Notes under the pieces: model-generated
Databases searched by the model: none
Seen by the model: only the letters and a program-made list of their open reading frames with translations
What the model was told of the DNA's origin: nothing
Shown here: piece by piece, positions 15,854-24,262 of the stretch
How positions within the stretch are numbered: position 1 is the stretch's first letter
Layout of the letters: each line of letters opens with the position of its first letter
Position numbers and translations under genes: made by a program
NCBI GenBank assembly: GCA_041389885.1
Contig: JAWKRB010000018.1
Coordinates: 1 to 64,000 of the forward strand
Length of the DNA stretch: 64,000 nucleotides
Direction: 5' to 3'
Source: JAWKRB01 sp041389885
GTDB lineage: Bacteria; Myxococcota_A; Polyangia; Polyangiales; Ga0077539

Positions 15854-17584
15854 ATGGCTGAGCCGATCACCCAGGGCGCCTGCGTCGACGGGCGGTACGT
15901 GCTCCAACGCCCGCTCGGCGAGGGCACCTTCGGGGGCGTGTGGCGGGCCCGCGACTCGAGGCTCTCCGACCGCCTCGTGGCGGTGAAGTTCCTCAAGCCG
16001 GAGTTCCTTGAGCACCCGGGCACGGTGGCGCGCTTCGAGGCCGAGGGCGAGGCCCTCGCCAGGGTCTCGCACGCCAACATCGTCGCCGTCATCGACCGCG
16101 GGAGCTGGGAGGGGCAGCGCTTTCTCGTCACCGAATTCGTCGACGGTCAGCCGCTCAGCGGATGGATCGACCAGCACCGCGCCCGCAGCGAGTCCCCCGC
16201 GGTGAGCGACTGCCTCGCGATCTTCGACCAGATCGCCGCGGGGATGGAGGCCGCCCACGCCGTGCGCGCGCCGGGCGCGCTGGTGCACCGCGACCTGAAG
16301 CCCGACAACATCCTGATCCGCTCGACCCTCGAGGGCGCGGTGGTGAAGATCGTCGACTTCGGCATCGCGCAGCTCGGAGGGCGGAGCGGCACCCGGTCCG
16401 GCGTGATGATGGGCACGCCGCTCTACATGGCCCCCGAGCAGGCCATGGGCAACACCGCCGCCATCGGTCCATGGACCGACGTGTTCGCGCTGGGGGTGAT
16501 CCTGGCGGAGATGCTGACGCTGCAGGCGCAGGTCGAAGAGGGGGAGCCCTGGTGGGGCACCGCGCTGCACCGCGGGGGCTCCGTGCGCGCGCTGCTGGGC
16601 GCCCTCGGCCCAGAGGTGCCCGCCGAGGTGTGGGACGTGGTTTCGACCTGCCTCAAGGCCCAGGGCGCGGAGCGGTTCCAGCACGCGGGCGCCCTCCGCG
16701 TCGCGCTGCGCGAGGCCGCGGCGACGGCGCCTTCGCAGGGCCCGTCGAGCGCGCAGCCGTACTCGCTCGGCGCCGTGGCGGTCGCGCCGGTGAACGTCTC
16801 GTGGACGCCGTCGCGGGACTCGACCCTGCCGAGCGACCCGAGCGACGGCGCGGCGCCTCCTCCCTCCACCTCGGCGCAGGCGCCCGCGCCCAGAGACTCG
16901 TCGCAGAGCCTCGGTGACGACGCGGCGCCCGTGCCCTGGCTGAAGCTGCTGCTGGGCGTCACCCTGGCCGCCGCGGGCGTCGCGGCGATCCTCGTCACCG
17001 TCGTGGTGCGCGCGGACCACCGCCGCGCTCAGGCGATCCTCCAGGCCGCCCAGGCCGCCCCGCCGCCCCGAGCGCCCGAGGCGCCGTCAGAGCGGGCCGC
17101 GCTGGCGCACCCGACCCTCGGCCCCGCGCTGACCGGATGGAAGCGCGCCCTCGAGTCGCCGCGGCCCGGCGACGACCTCTCGCGCTTCTACGCCCCGCGG
17201 GTTCGCTGGCACAGCAGCGACCGCGTGGGCACGCCGGCGGAGATCGCCCGCTTCGCCCTCGAGAACGCCGCCGCGGGGGGCTCGCTGCGGGTCGACCTGA
17301 GCCGCGCGACGGTGACCGACGAGGACCCGGCGGCCGCCTCGGTCGCCCCGACCTGTCGGGCGGTGCCGGGCGCCTTCGGCCCGGTGTGGAAGGTGCGCGC
17401 GCAGGTCGAAGAGCGCCGGGCGGATCGGATCGAGTCGATCCCCTGCCAGACCCTCCGCGGGGTCTACCTCCTCCGCGCGCGTCAGACGCCCGCGGGGCCG
17501 CGCATCTGTCACGAGACCTGGTCGGTCGAAGAGGGCATTTGCGCGTCGTGTCCGACCGCGGCGGTGTGCTCGCGGCGACGATGA
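15854..17584 (+). CDS. Membrane Ser/Thr protein kinase
   Basis: 576 residues from ATG 15854 (MAEPITQG…); the frame is open further upstream but overlaps the PEGA gene. The kinase domain is complete: LGEGTFGGV (21-29), Lys45, VHRDLKPDN (144-152, catalytic Asp147), VDFG (167-170), APE at 193-195. A Pro/Ser-rich linker follows, then one membrane helix (LKLLLGVTLAAAGVAAILV, about residues 358-377) and a C-terminal extracytoplasmic domain of about 195 residues with several Cys (ICHETW, GICASCPTAAVC) that may sense a ligand. Four-base overlap (ATGA) with the downstream sensor-kinase-like gene suggests that both act in one pathway. Confidence 0.9.
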   Translation: MAEPITQGACVDGRYVLQRPLGEGTFGGVWRARDSRLSDRLVAVKFLKPEFLEHPGTVARFEAEGEALARVSHANIVAVIDRGSWEGQRFLVTEFVDGQPLSGWIDQHRARSESPAVSDCLAIFDQIAAGMEAAHAVRAPGALVHRDLKPDNILIRSTLEGAVVKIVDFGIAQLGGRSGTRSGVMMGTPLYMAPEQAMGNTAAIGPWTDVFALGVILAEMLTLQAQVEEGEPWWGTALHRGGSVRALLGALGPEVPAEVWDVVSTCLKAQGAERFQHAGALRVALREAAATAPSQGPSSAQPYSLGAVAVAPVNVSWTPSRDSTLPSDPSDGAAPPPSTSAQAPAPRDSSQSLGDDAAPVPWLKLLLGVTLAAAGVAAILVTVVVRADHRRAQAILQAAQAAPPPRAPEAPSERAALAHPTLGPALTGWKRALESPRPGDDLSRFYAPRVRWHSSDRVGTPAEIARFALENAAAGGSLRVDLSRATVTDEDPAAASVAPTCRAVPGAFGPVWKVRAQVEERRADRIESIPCQTLRGVYLLRARQTPAGPRICHETWSVEEGICASCPTAAVCSRRR

Positions 17585-18702
17585 GCGGTGCTACCATGAC
17601 CGAGCCCTCCATGGTGTCTGTGCTCCTTGACGTGCGCCGAGCGCGCCAGCGCCGTACCACCCTCGTGCTGCTGACGGTCGCGGGCCTCGCGCTGCCCTTC
17701 GTCGCCTGGTTGGCCCCGACCACGCGCCCGTACCTCGCGACCCCCTCGTCGATCGGGGTGGTGCTCGCGGGGGTCGCGGTGCTCGCCGCCTGCGTCGCCG
17801 CGATGCGCTCAGGCCGCGAGCCCCGGTGGACCCTCGCCGACGACATCGCCTGGGCCTTCGCCCTGCTGACCCTGGGGCTCCTCGCGGGGGCGAGCGCCTC
17901 GGCGGTGCCCGCGATCCTCGCGCTGCACGCCCTGGCGCTCGTGCTCCTCGGCGTGCGCGTGCCGCCGGGGCGCATGATCGTCGTCGCGTCGCTGAGCGGG
18001 GCGCTGCCCTTTCTCATCCGACTGGTGCTGCGCCGCCCCCTGGGCGACCTCGCCGCCGCGGTGCTGGTGTCGGCCGTCGCGCAGACCGCGCACGCCTTCC
18101 TCGCGCGCGCGACGCACTCGCTGGCGTACCTCCTGGCCGAGCGCGAGAAGCTCCTCGCCGAGCGCAAGGGCGTCGTGAGCCGCGCCCGCGAGCGCCTCAA
18201 GACCCTCGAGCGGCAGGTGCTCGACCGCGAAGACACCCCCGAGCTCCTGTCGGCCCCGCGGCTCTTTCAGCCGGCGCGCAGCGCCCTGCTCGAGGCCGAA
18301 GACGACGCCGGCTGGGAGGCGCTCGTCGAGCGGATGCGCACCAGCCTCTCGGCGCAGTGCGAGCCCGTGGGCGTCGAGGCCACCGTGAGCGCCGAGCTCC
18401 GCGGCCTCGCGCCGCCGAGCAGCAAGCTCAGGCAGGGGGTGCTCAAGATCGCGCAGGAGGCCGCCGCCAACGCCCTGCGCGACGCCGCGCCGCGGAGCGT
18501 CGCCGTCACCCTGCGGCGCGCCGACGGGGGCTTGATCCTCGAGGTGCTCGACGACGGCGAAGAGGGCGAAGGGCCGCGGGCTCGTCGGAGCATCACGAAC
18601 CTCCGAGGGAGGGTGGTGCCCCTGGGCGGCAGCGCCGAGCTCCGGCGCGCCGACGCGGGGTGGATGGTGCGCGTCAAGCTCCCGTGCGATCAGCTCAACT
18701 GA
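17581..18702 (+). CDS. Membrane sensor-kinase-like protein with HATPase domain
   Basis: 373 residues from ATG 17581, overlapping the kinase stop; ATG 17596 is an alternative. Four or five hydrophobic helices fill residues 20-165, followed by a coiled segment (LAEREKLLAERKGVVSRARERL). The HATPase part has an N-box-like KIAQEAAANALRDA and a D-box LEVLDDGEEGEG, close to the NarX/DesK class. No typical dimerisation-domain His motif is apparent and the G-boxes are weak, so autophosphorylation is uncertain. It may be an ATP-binding partner of the Ser/Thr kinase. Its stop codon is one arm of the 18-bp palindrome at 18698. Confidence 0.7.
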   Translation: MSGATMTEPSMVSVLLDVRRARQRRTTLVLLTVAGLALPFVAWLAPTTRPYLATPSSIGVVLAGVAVLAACVAAMRSGREPRWTLADDIAWAFALLTLGLLAGASASAVPAILALHALALVLLGVRVPPGRMIVVASLSGALPFLIRLVLRRPLGDLAAAVLVSAVAQTAHAFLARATHSLAYLLAEREKLLAERKGVVSRARERLKTLERQVLDREDTPELLSAPRLFQPARSALLEAEDDAGWEALVERMRTSLSAQCEPVGVEATVSAELRGLAPPSSKLRQGVLKIAQEAAANALRDAAPRSVAVTLRRADGGLILEVLDDGEEGEGPRARRSITNLRGRVVPLGGSAELRRADAGWMVRVKLPCDQLN

Positions 18703-18715
18703 CCGATCGGTCAGT
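18698..18715. repeat. Perfect 18-bp palindrome at a convergent junction, contains both stop codons
   Basis: ACTGACCGATCGGTCAGT. The TGA at 18700-18702 ends the sensor-kinase gene and the TCA at 18711-18713 is the stop of the FadL-type gene on the other strand; only eight bases (CCGATCGG) separate the two stops. It is the first of three identical arrangements (also 22033 and 27452). Confidence 0.85.
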
Positions 18716-20306
18716 GCCGCGCGGTGATGCCCACGGCGACGATGTCGTACGACGCGCGAAACCCGCCCTGGTTGTTCGAGCACGCTCCGGGGCCCGGGTA
18801 GCCCGCGCCGCGGGCGCAGTCGGCCTGGGTGATGGGCACGGTGCCGCTGACGGTGGTCGCGCGGCCGGCGTCGACGATCTGACCGCCCACGAAGAGGTGC
18901 TGGTACGCGAAGTCGACGGTGAGCCAGCGCCACCGATAGCTCGCGCCGACGGAGGCGCCGACGGTCTCGTAGCCCGCGGTGTCGATGCCCGCGTCGGGGT
19001 TCCAGTCGAGGGTTCGCCCGTTGACCTCGCGGGGGCCGGTCTGCGCGCCGAGGTCCCACGAGAGCCCCGCGCGGAGGGCGAGCTCGTTGGGGAGGGCGTT
19101 GTACTCCGCGGCGAAGCGCACGCCCCAGGTGTCGCGCCAGCCGCGCCTGAGGATCACCTCAGGGGTCGCGGGGGAGCCCATGCCCGGCTCGACCTCGACC
19201 ACGCCGCTGCTGCGGGTGATGACCTGCTGGAGCGTCCCCGAGGTCTCGTAGTGGAGGTCGAGCTCGAGGTCGAAGAGCTCGTCTCGCATCGGGTCGCGGG
19301 CTGACCACTCGGTAGGCGCGTCGGCGCGCAGGGGCGCGTACCGCGCGCCGACGCGAAACATGTTGGGCAGCGGCAGGGTGACCACGCTGTCGAAGGTCGA
19401 GCGGTGGACCCGCGCGGGGTCTGACGAGAACGGACGCACCGTCGCCGTGGTCTGCCCCGTGAAGACCACGGGGTTCTCGTTGAGGTGCGCGTGAAAGCCC
19501 AGGGTGAGCGACGGGATCGGCTGGACCATCACCCCGACGTTGCCCGCCCAGAAGAAGGCCGACGCGTCGACCGAGGTGCGGATGTCGGTGGCGGGGGACT
19601 GCGAGCCGATGGCGTTGGCCATGGTCTCTCCCTGAAAGCGCCCGAACGACGGCTGAATCGCGGCGCCCACCCGGAGCCACGGCGTGGGCGCGAGGGCGAC
19701 GGCCAGGGTGGGATGTACGATCACCACCCCGGTGGTCAGAACCATGTAGCGCGAGGGCGACGGCGCGAGGCCCGACGGGGTGTCGACGCGGTCAGGAAAG
19801 CGCTGCGAACCGACGCCCGCGGGGGTGAGCAGGCCGGCGCCCAGCGCGATCCACGGCGCCGGGCGCCACGAGACCAGCGCCTGCGGGACCACCGCGGGGG
19901 AGGGCTCGTTGCACACCTCGGGGTAGGCCGGGCGCTCGGTGGCGTAGCGGCTCGACGCGAACACCGTCGTCCGGGTCTCGACGCCGCTCTCGACGCCGTC
20001 GTAGCGCCCGGCGCGGAGAAAGCAGTGGTTCCAGAAGCCCACGTTGCTCGACAGGGTCCATTGCACCCCAGGGAGCCCCACGAGCCCGGCGACGTTGTGC
20101 GCCATCGCCGTCGGGTCCGACGCCCGCGCCGCGAAGGCGCCGCCGCGGCCCACCGCGACCACGCCCACCGCGCCGATCTCGATGCCTCCTGCCCGCGCGC
20201 CCGCCGCGTGCGCCACGAGGCCCCACGCGATCAGCGCAGCGGGTACGATCGGTGCATTCCTCCACGTCGGTCGGGCGGAGGCGGATGGTTGAGCGCGTGA
20301 GGGCAT
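18711..20306 (-). CDS. OmpP1/FadL-family outer-membrane porin
   Basis: About 531 residues from the ATG at 20304-20306. A basic N-terminus and hydrophobic signal (VPAALIAWGLVAHAAGARA) precede GAVGVVAVGRGGAFAARASD then PTAMAHNVAGLVGL, the hallmark N-terminal hatch of FadL/TodX transporters. The rest alternates amphipathic beta strands and ends in an aromatic/His strand (YDIVAVGITARH). FadL-type proteins move hydrophobic compounds across the outer membrane. The start overlaps the start of the divergent Cys-rich lipoprotein, so one of the two true starts is probably a little further in. Confidence 0.8.
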   Translation of the reverse strand: MPSRAQPSASARPTWRNAPIVPAALIAWGLVAHAAGARAGGIEIGAVGVVAVGRGGAFAARASDPTAMAHNVAGLVGLPGVQWTLSSNVGFWNHCFLRAGRYDGVESGVETRTTVFASSRYATERPAYPEVCNEPSPAVVPQALVSWRPAPWIALGAGLLTPAGVGSQRFPDRVDTPSGLAPSPSRYMVLTTGVVIVHPTLAVALAPTPWLRVGAAIQPSFGRFQGETMANAIGSQSPATDIRTSVDASAFFWAGNVGVMVQPIPSLTLGFHAHLNENPVVFTGQTTATVRPFSSDPARVHRSTFDSVVTLPLPNMFRVGARYAPLRADAPTEWSARDPMRDELFDLELDLHYETSGTLQQVITRSSGVVEVEPGMGSPATPEVILRRGWRDTWGVRFAAEYNALPNELALRAGLSWDLGAQTGPREVNGRTLDWNPDAGIDTAGYETVGASVGASYRWRWLTVDFAYQHLFVGGQIVDAGRATTVSGTVPITQADCARGAGYPGPGACSNNQGGFRASYDIVAVGITARH

Positions 20307-22035
20307 GAGCGAGCGGATCCAGGTTGGGCGTGTTCGAGACTCGGCGAGGTGTCTGCACGTGCAGTGCCGCGCCGTGCTCGCGATGCTCGCGGCGCTCGGG
20401 GGCGTCGGCTGCAGCTCGCCCACGGTGGGCGAGACCGGCCCGGCGGGGGGCGCGATCGACGCGATGGACGCGGGCGGCGCTGAGGGGAGCGGGCCCGCGT
20501 GCGTCGAGCGCCCGGGCCTCGACCCCGACCTCCTCCCGCGGTGCTGCACCCGCGGTCGGGCGCGGTGCCTGCCGGCGGCGCTGGTGCCGTCGACGAGCGC
20601 GGCGATGCTCTCCCCGTGCATCCGCGGCGGCCTCTGCGTGCCCGACCGCATCGTGCGCGGGGGCACGAGCTATGTCCCGCGGCGCTGCCGCTCCTTCGGC
20701 GGCACCGTGGGCGCGTGCGTGTCGCTCTGCGTGCCCATGGTCGCCGACCAGGCCGAGCTCCTGCCCCGCGACGTGTGCGAGTCTGACGAGCGCTGCGCGC
20801 CGTGCTTCGACCCGAGCAACAACAACGAGCCCACGGGCGCGTGCGAACCCGCGAGCCCCTGCGCCGACGCGGGGGTGATCCCGCGGCCTCCCCCGATCTC
20901 GTGCCCCTACACCGGCCCCGACCTCCTCGACCCGACCGCGCTCCCGGCCTGCGCCTGCGGGGGCACGCGCTGCATGCCGGCCTCTCGCGTCCCGGCCTCG
21001 CAGCGCGCGCGGCTGGCCTCGTGCCCTGGCGGCTTCTGCGTGCCCGAGCCGTACATTCGCGCGGCGAACAACTACGTGCCGAGGCGCTGCACCGCCTTCG
21101 GGGGGCTCGTCGGCGCGTGCGTCTCTCAGTGCGTGCCGATGGTGGCCGCGCAGGCCGGGATCCTCTCGCGCGACGTGTGCGCCGCCGACGAGCTCTGCGC
21201 GCCCTGCTACGACCCGCAAGACGGCAACCGGCCGACCGGCGCGTGCGAGGTGCCTCCGAACTGCGGCGACGGGGGCTTTCCGCCGCAGCCGCCGCCGTTG
21301 ACGTGCCCGTACACGGGCCCCGCGGTGCTCGAGCCGGGGCGGCTCCCGCCGTGCCAGTGCGCGGGCACCCGGTGCATGCCGGCCGAGCGCGTGCCCGCGG
21401 CGCAGCGGGGGATGCTCGCGGTGTGCCCCGGCGGCTACTGCGTGCCGGATGATTTCATTCGCACGGCGAACAACCACCTCGCGCCGACGTGCCGTCCCTT
21501 CGCGGGGATGGGCGAGGGGAGATGCCTGTCGCGGTGCCTCCCGATGGTCGCGTCGCAGGCGTCGCAGCTCAGCCAGGCGACGTGCGCCGCGGGGCAGCTC
21601 TGCGTGCCGTGCTTCGACCCGCGCACGGGCGAAGACACCTCGGCGTGTCGGCAGACCTGCGACCCCGGTCCGCGTGAGCCGCCGTACCGATTTCCGTCGT
21701 GCTGCGGGGGGCGCGCGACCTGCGTGCCGTCGGCGGCGGTGCCCTCGGATCAGCGCGGGAGCCTCTCTGCGATGGGCTGCGCCGCGGGCTTTCTGTGCGC
21801 GCCCAACGAGAACCTCAACCCGAGCTACCGACCCATCCCGTGCCGGGCGATGCCGAACCCGCTGCCCATTCTCGGCCAGCTCCCGGCCTACGAGGGGTTC
21901 TGCGTGAGCACCTGCGTCGATCGGAGCTTCTTCGAGCGGCTGGGGACGGCGCAGGGGAGCTGCGCGACGGGGTTCTTCTGCGGGCCGTGCCGCTCGCCCT
22001 TCGGCGGGCGAACGGGGGTGCCGGGCTGTCCCTGA
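20305..22035 (+). CDS. Cys-rich lipoprotein with four tandem repeats
   Basis: Up to 576 residues; the lipobox ALGGVGC suggests an export start slightly downstream of ATG 20305, possibly a GTG near 20358. After an acidic linker come four units of about 115 residues with regular Cys: (1) CCTRGRARCLPAALVP… to PTGAC, (2) CPYTGPDLL… to PTGAC, (3) CPYTGPAVL… to SACRQTC, (4) CCGGRATCVPSAAVP… to the end. Each contains CxP(A/S)xxVP, a GG(F/Y/L)CVP segment, CxPMV, and CxPC. Unit 4 is the most divergent. I do not recognise the domain. The gene ends in the 22-bp palindrome. Confidence 0.78.
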   Translation: MSERIQVGRVRDSARCLHVQCRAVLAMLAALGGVGCSSPTVGETGPAGGAIDAMDAGGAEGSGPACVERPGLDPDLLPRCCTRGRARCLPAALVPSTSAAMLSPCIRGGLCVPDRIVRGGTSYVPRRCRSFGGTVGACVSLCVPMVADQAELLPRDVCESDERCAPCFDPSNNNEPTGACEPASPCADAGVIPRPPPISCPYTGPDLLDPTALPACACGGTRCMPASRVPASQRARLASCPGGFCVPEPYIRAANNYVPRRCTAFGGLVGACVSQCVPMVAAQAGILSRDVCAADELCAPCYDPQDGNRPTGACEVPPNCGDGGFPPQPPPLTCPYTGPAVLEPGRLPPCQCAGTRCMPAERVPAAQRGMLAVCPGGYCVPDDFIRTANNHLAPTCRPFAGMGEGRCLSRCLPMVASQASQLSQATCAAGQLCVPCFDPRTGEDTSACRQTCDPGPREPPYRFPSCCGGRATCVPSAAVPSDQRGSLSAMGCAAGFLCAPNENLNPSYRPIPCRAMPNPLPILGQLPAYEGFCVSTCVDRSFFERLGTAQGSCATGFFCGPCRSPFGGRTGVPGCP

Positions 22036-22050
22036 CCGATCGGTCAGGGA
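22029..22050. repeat. Perfect 22-bp palindrome at a convergent junction, contains both stop codons
   Basis: The core TGACCGATCGGTCA (22033-22046) extends by four more paired bases each side (TCCC…GGGA). TGA 22033-22035 ends the four-repeat lipoprotein and TCA 22044-22046 ends the protease on the minus strand. Same geometry as 18700 and 27452. Confidence 0.85.
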
Positions 22051-24230
22051 GCGAGGCCGAGGACCTCGGCGGCCCAGGCGCGGCCGTAGACCCTGCGGGC
22101 GAAGGCGCGGAGGGGCTCGGCGTCGGGGCTCTCGCGCAGCGCGCGGTAGAGGTTGTCCTGCGTGGCCCAGCGGAACGACTCGACCACCGAGCCCTCGCGG
22201 TAGAGGGCCATGGCGCGCCGCGCGTTCCACGCGAGGAAGGCGCGGAACTGCGGGTTGTTCTGGAAGTACGTCGGGTCGAGGGCCTCGACCGCCGCGCCTA
22301 CGGCGAGGGCGTAGGCGGTGAACTCGAGCGTACCCGCCACGGCGTCGCGCCAGCCGTAGCGCCACTGCCCCGCGCGGTGGAGGTTGAGCGCCACCTCGCT
22401 GCCGTTGGTGTAGGCCACCCACTCGTCCCAGAGGTACAGCGGCGTGTCGTCCCACGCGGTCTGGCCGGTGACGTAGGTGCTGTAGCGCGACGCGCGGAGG
22501 CTCGCGGGGATGTACGCCGCGACCTGTGACTTGCGGATCGCGGGCTCGACGACCACGGCCACCTGGTCGTTGAGGCAGTAGAACGCGTTGGCGCGTCGCC
22601 CTGTGCGGTTGAGGTTGTTGCGCGCGTGGCTGTTGATCCCGTGCGTGGTCTCGTGGCCGTAGGTCACCAGGTCGCTGTCGGCGTAGGTGTTCCCGTACGA
22701 CAGCGGGAGGTGCTGGATGATGTCGGTGAGGGCCGTGCCCCAGGCGCCGTTGGTGCGCGTGTGCTGCGCGGTCCACGCCGTCCACGTCACGTCGCCCGAG
22801 GGCGTCGGGGTCATGGGCGGCGTCGGGGTCATGGGCATCGGCGTGGGCGTGGGCGTGGGCGTGGGCGTGGGCGTGGGCGTGGGCGTGGTACCCGCTTCAC
22901 CGCCGATGCATACGTGGTCGTTGGGCACGGCGCGGGTCTCGCAGCCGCTGTTGCAGCTGCGGGCCCAGAGCTCGCCGTTGCGGCAGGTCACGAGCTCGTT
23001 GCCGCGGCAGAGCCAGTTCGACCAGTTCGCGGGAGAGCAGAGGCCGCCGGTGTTGCGCCCCATCGGCGTACCGCCGGGGCTCGCGCCGGGGCTCGGCGCG
23101 GCGCCGCAGACGTCGTCGACGCCGGGGGGGCGGCCCTGGCAGCCCGAGGCGCAGGTCTCGCGCTGGAGGGAGTTCGAAATGCAGCGGACCCGGGTCGAGG
23201 CGTCGATGCAGGTCCAGATGTTCCAGCCCTGGTAGCGGCCGCAGGGCTCGCCCGCGGGGGGCGCCGACGCGCAGACGTCGTCGACGCCCGAGGGGCGGCC
23301 CTCGCAGCCGTGGGCGCAGGACTCGCGCTCGAGGCGGTCGGAGATGCAGCGCACGCGGGTGCCGGCGTCGATGCAGGTCCAGACGTTCCACCCCGCGTAG
23401 AGGCCGCAGGGGGAGGGCGTCGGCGTGGGGGGCGTCGGCGTCGGGGGCGTCGGGGTCGGGGGCGTCGGCGTGGGGGGCGTCGGGGTCGGGGGCGGCGCGC
23501 CCTCGCCCGCGTTGCGCGCGGGCGGCGAGCCCCAGGCCGCGATCTGCTGCACGATGCGCGAGTGGTTGACCGGGATGTCGCCGAAGATGTCCCGCCCCGT
23601 GGAGTCGAGGACGTACGCGCTGTTCACCCGCGTGACGGCGCCCTCGCGGTCCCAGAACACGGGCCCGCCCGAGTCGCCGGGGCAGAGGCGCGAGCTCGAC
23701 TGGCCCTGCGCGAAGACGAACTTCCGCTTCTGCCCGCTGCCGTTGGACGTGTTGCGCCGCGTGCAGCCGAAGCCGAAGAGGGTGATGGGCTCGCCGTTCG
23801 CCGGGTGCCTCGCGGCGATGCCCGCGGGCGTCGCGACGCTGGCGGGCACGGCCTCGGAGAGGTGCAGCACCGCCACGTCGCCGTCGGAGTGCATCCCGAA
23901 CGAGCGGTACATGTCGATGTTGTACCGGAGCTGGGGTGACGAGGCCGACGCCTGGAGGATGAAGCGCCCGTAGTTCCCCGGCCGGCTGACCGTTCGGTAA
24001 TCGACGCAGTGCGCGGCGGTGACCGCCACCGTGGGGGTGATCAGCGTGGCGGTGCACATGCCGCCGCCGATGAAGATCGTGCCGACCTCGGGGCGCTCCC
24101 AGGTGATGGTGCCGTCGACGACGGAGTCGGCGGTCTCGAACCCGGGCTCGTCGAGGCTCCCCGGCGCGCAGCCGCTCAGCGCGAGGGCGCCGAGTGAGAG
24201 TAGGACCTTGGGACGCAGGATGTTTCGCAC
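22044..24230 (-). CDS. Trypsin-like protease fused to Cys modules and an HExxH domain
   Basis: 728 residues from GTG (24228-24230), chosen because a GGAGAG lies about 9 bases upstream and the frame gives a lipoprotein signal (LLSLGALALSGC, Cys21). Chymotrypsin fold: TAAHC (His74), GDVAVLHL (Asp118), CPGDSGGPV (Ser187), an intact triad. A PTP linker leads to two six-Cys modules (CGLYAGWNVWTCIDAG…, CGRYQGWNIWTCIDAS…) and a degenerate third (WLCRGNELVTC…). A second TP linker precedes a domain with YGHETTHGI (HExxH, 526-530) and a downstream WDEWVAY whose Glu could be the third zinc ligand. It may therefore be a two-protease surface lipoprotein; metalloprotease activity is inference. Confidence 0.78.
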   Translation of the reverse strand: MRNILRPKVLLSLGALALSGCAPGSLDEPGFETADSVVDGTITWERPEVGTIFIGGGMCTATLITPTVAVTAAHCVDYRTVSRPGNYGRFILQASASSPQLRYNIDMYRSFGMHSDGDVAVLHLSEAVPASVATPAGIAARHPANGEPITLFGFGCTRRNTSNGSGQKRKFVFAQGQSSSRLCPGDSGGPVFWDREGAVTRVNSAYVLDSTGRDIFGDIPVNHSRIVQQIAAWGSPPARNAGEGAPPPTPTPPTPTPPTPTPPTPTPPTPTPSPCGLYAGWNVWTCIDAGTRVRCISDRLERESCAHGCEGRPSGVDDVCASAPPAGEPCGRYQGWNIWTCIDASTRVRCISNSLQRETCASGCQGRPPGVDDVCGAAPSPGASPGGTPMGRNTGGLCSPANWSNWLCRGNELVTCRNGELWARSCNSGCETRAVPNDHVCIGGEAGTTPTPTPTPTPTPTPTPMPMTPTPPMTPTPSGDVTWTAWTAQHTRTNGAWGTALTDIIQHLPLSYGNTYADSDLVTYGHETTHGINSHARNNLNRTGRRANAFYCLNDQVAVVVEPAIRKSQVAAYIPASLRASRYSTYVTGQTAWDDTPLYLWDEWVAYTNGSEVALNLHRAGQWRYGWRDAVAGTLEFTAYALAVGAAVEALDPTYFQNNPQFRAFLAWNARRAMALYREGSVVESFRWATQDNLYRALRESPDAEPLRAFARRVYGRAWAAEVLGLAP
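22641..22655 (-). other. HETTH motif codons (putative zinc site)
   Basis: Codons for His-Glu-Thr-Thr-His, residues 526-530 of the protease lipoprotein, in the context LVTYGHETTHGINSHARN. The spacing and flanking hydrophobic/small residues match zincin active-site helices. Confidence 0.55.
22841..22888 (+). repeat. Hexanucleotide tandem repeat (GTGGGC)n coding a Thr-Pro linker
   Basis: About seven to eight copies of GTGGGC; on the minus strand they code for (Thr-Pro)n between the Cys modules and the HExxH domain. A similar run lies near 25010-25040 in the neighbouring gene, and a GTCGGGGGC-type run at 23410-23495. Slippage-prone linker DNA, not a CRISPR array. Confidence 0.75.
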
Positions 24231-24262
24231 GGCTTCATCTCTCCGGTGGGTCAGTGCTTGGG

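Noticed and set aside
18698..18715. Junction palindromes called as rho-independent terminators
   Set aside because: No T-tract follows and there is almost no loop; the element also occurs upstream of start codons and inside a gene.
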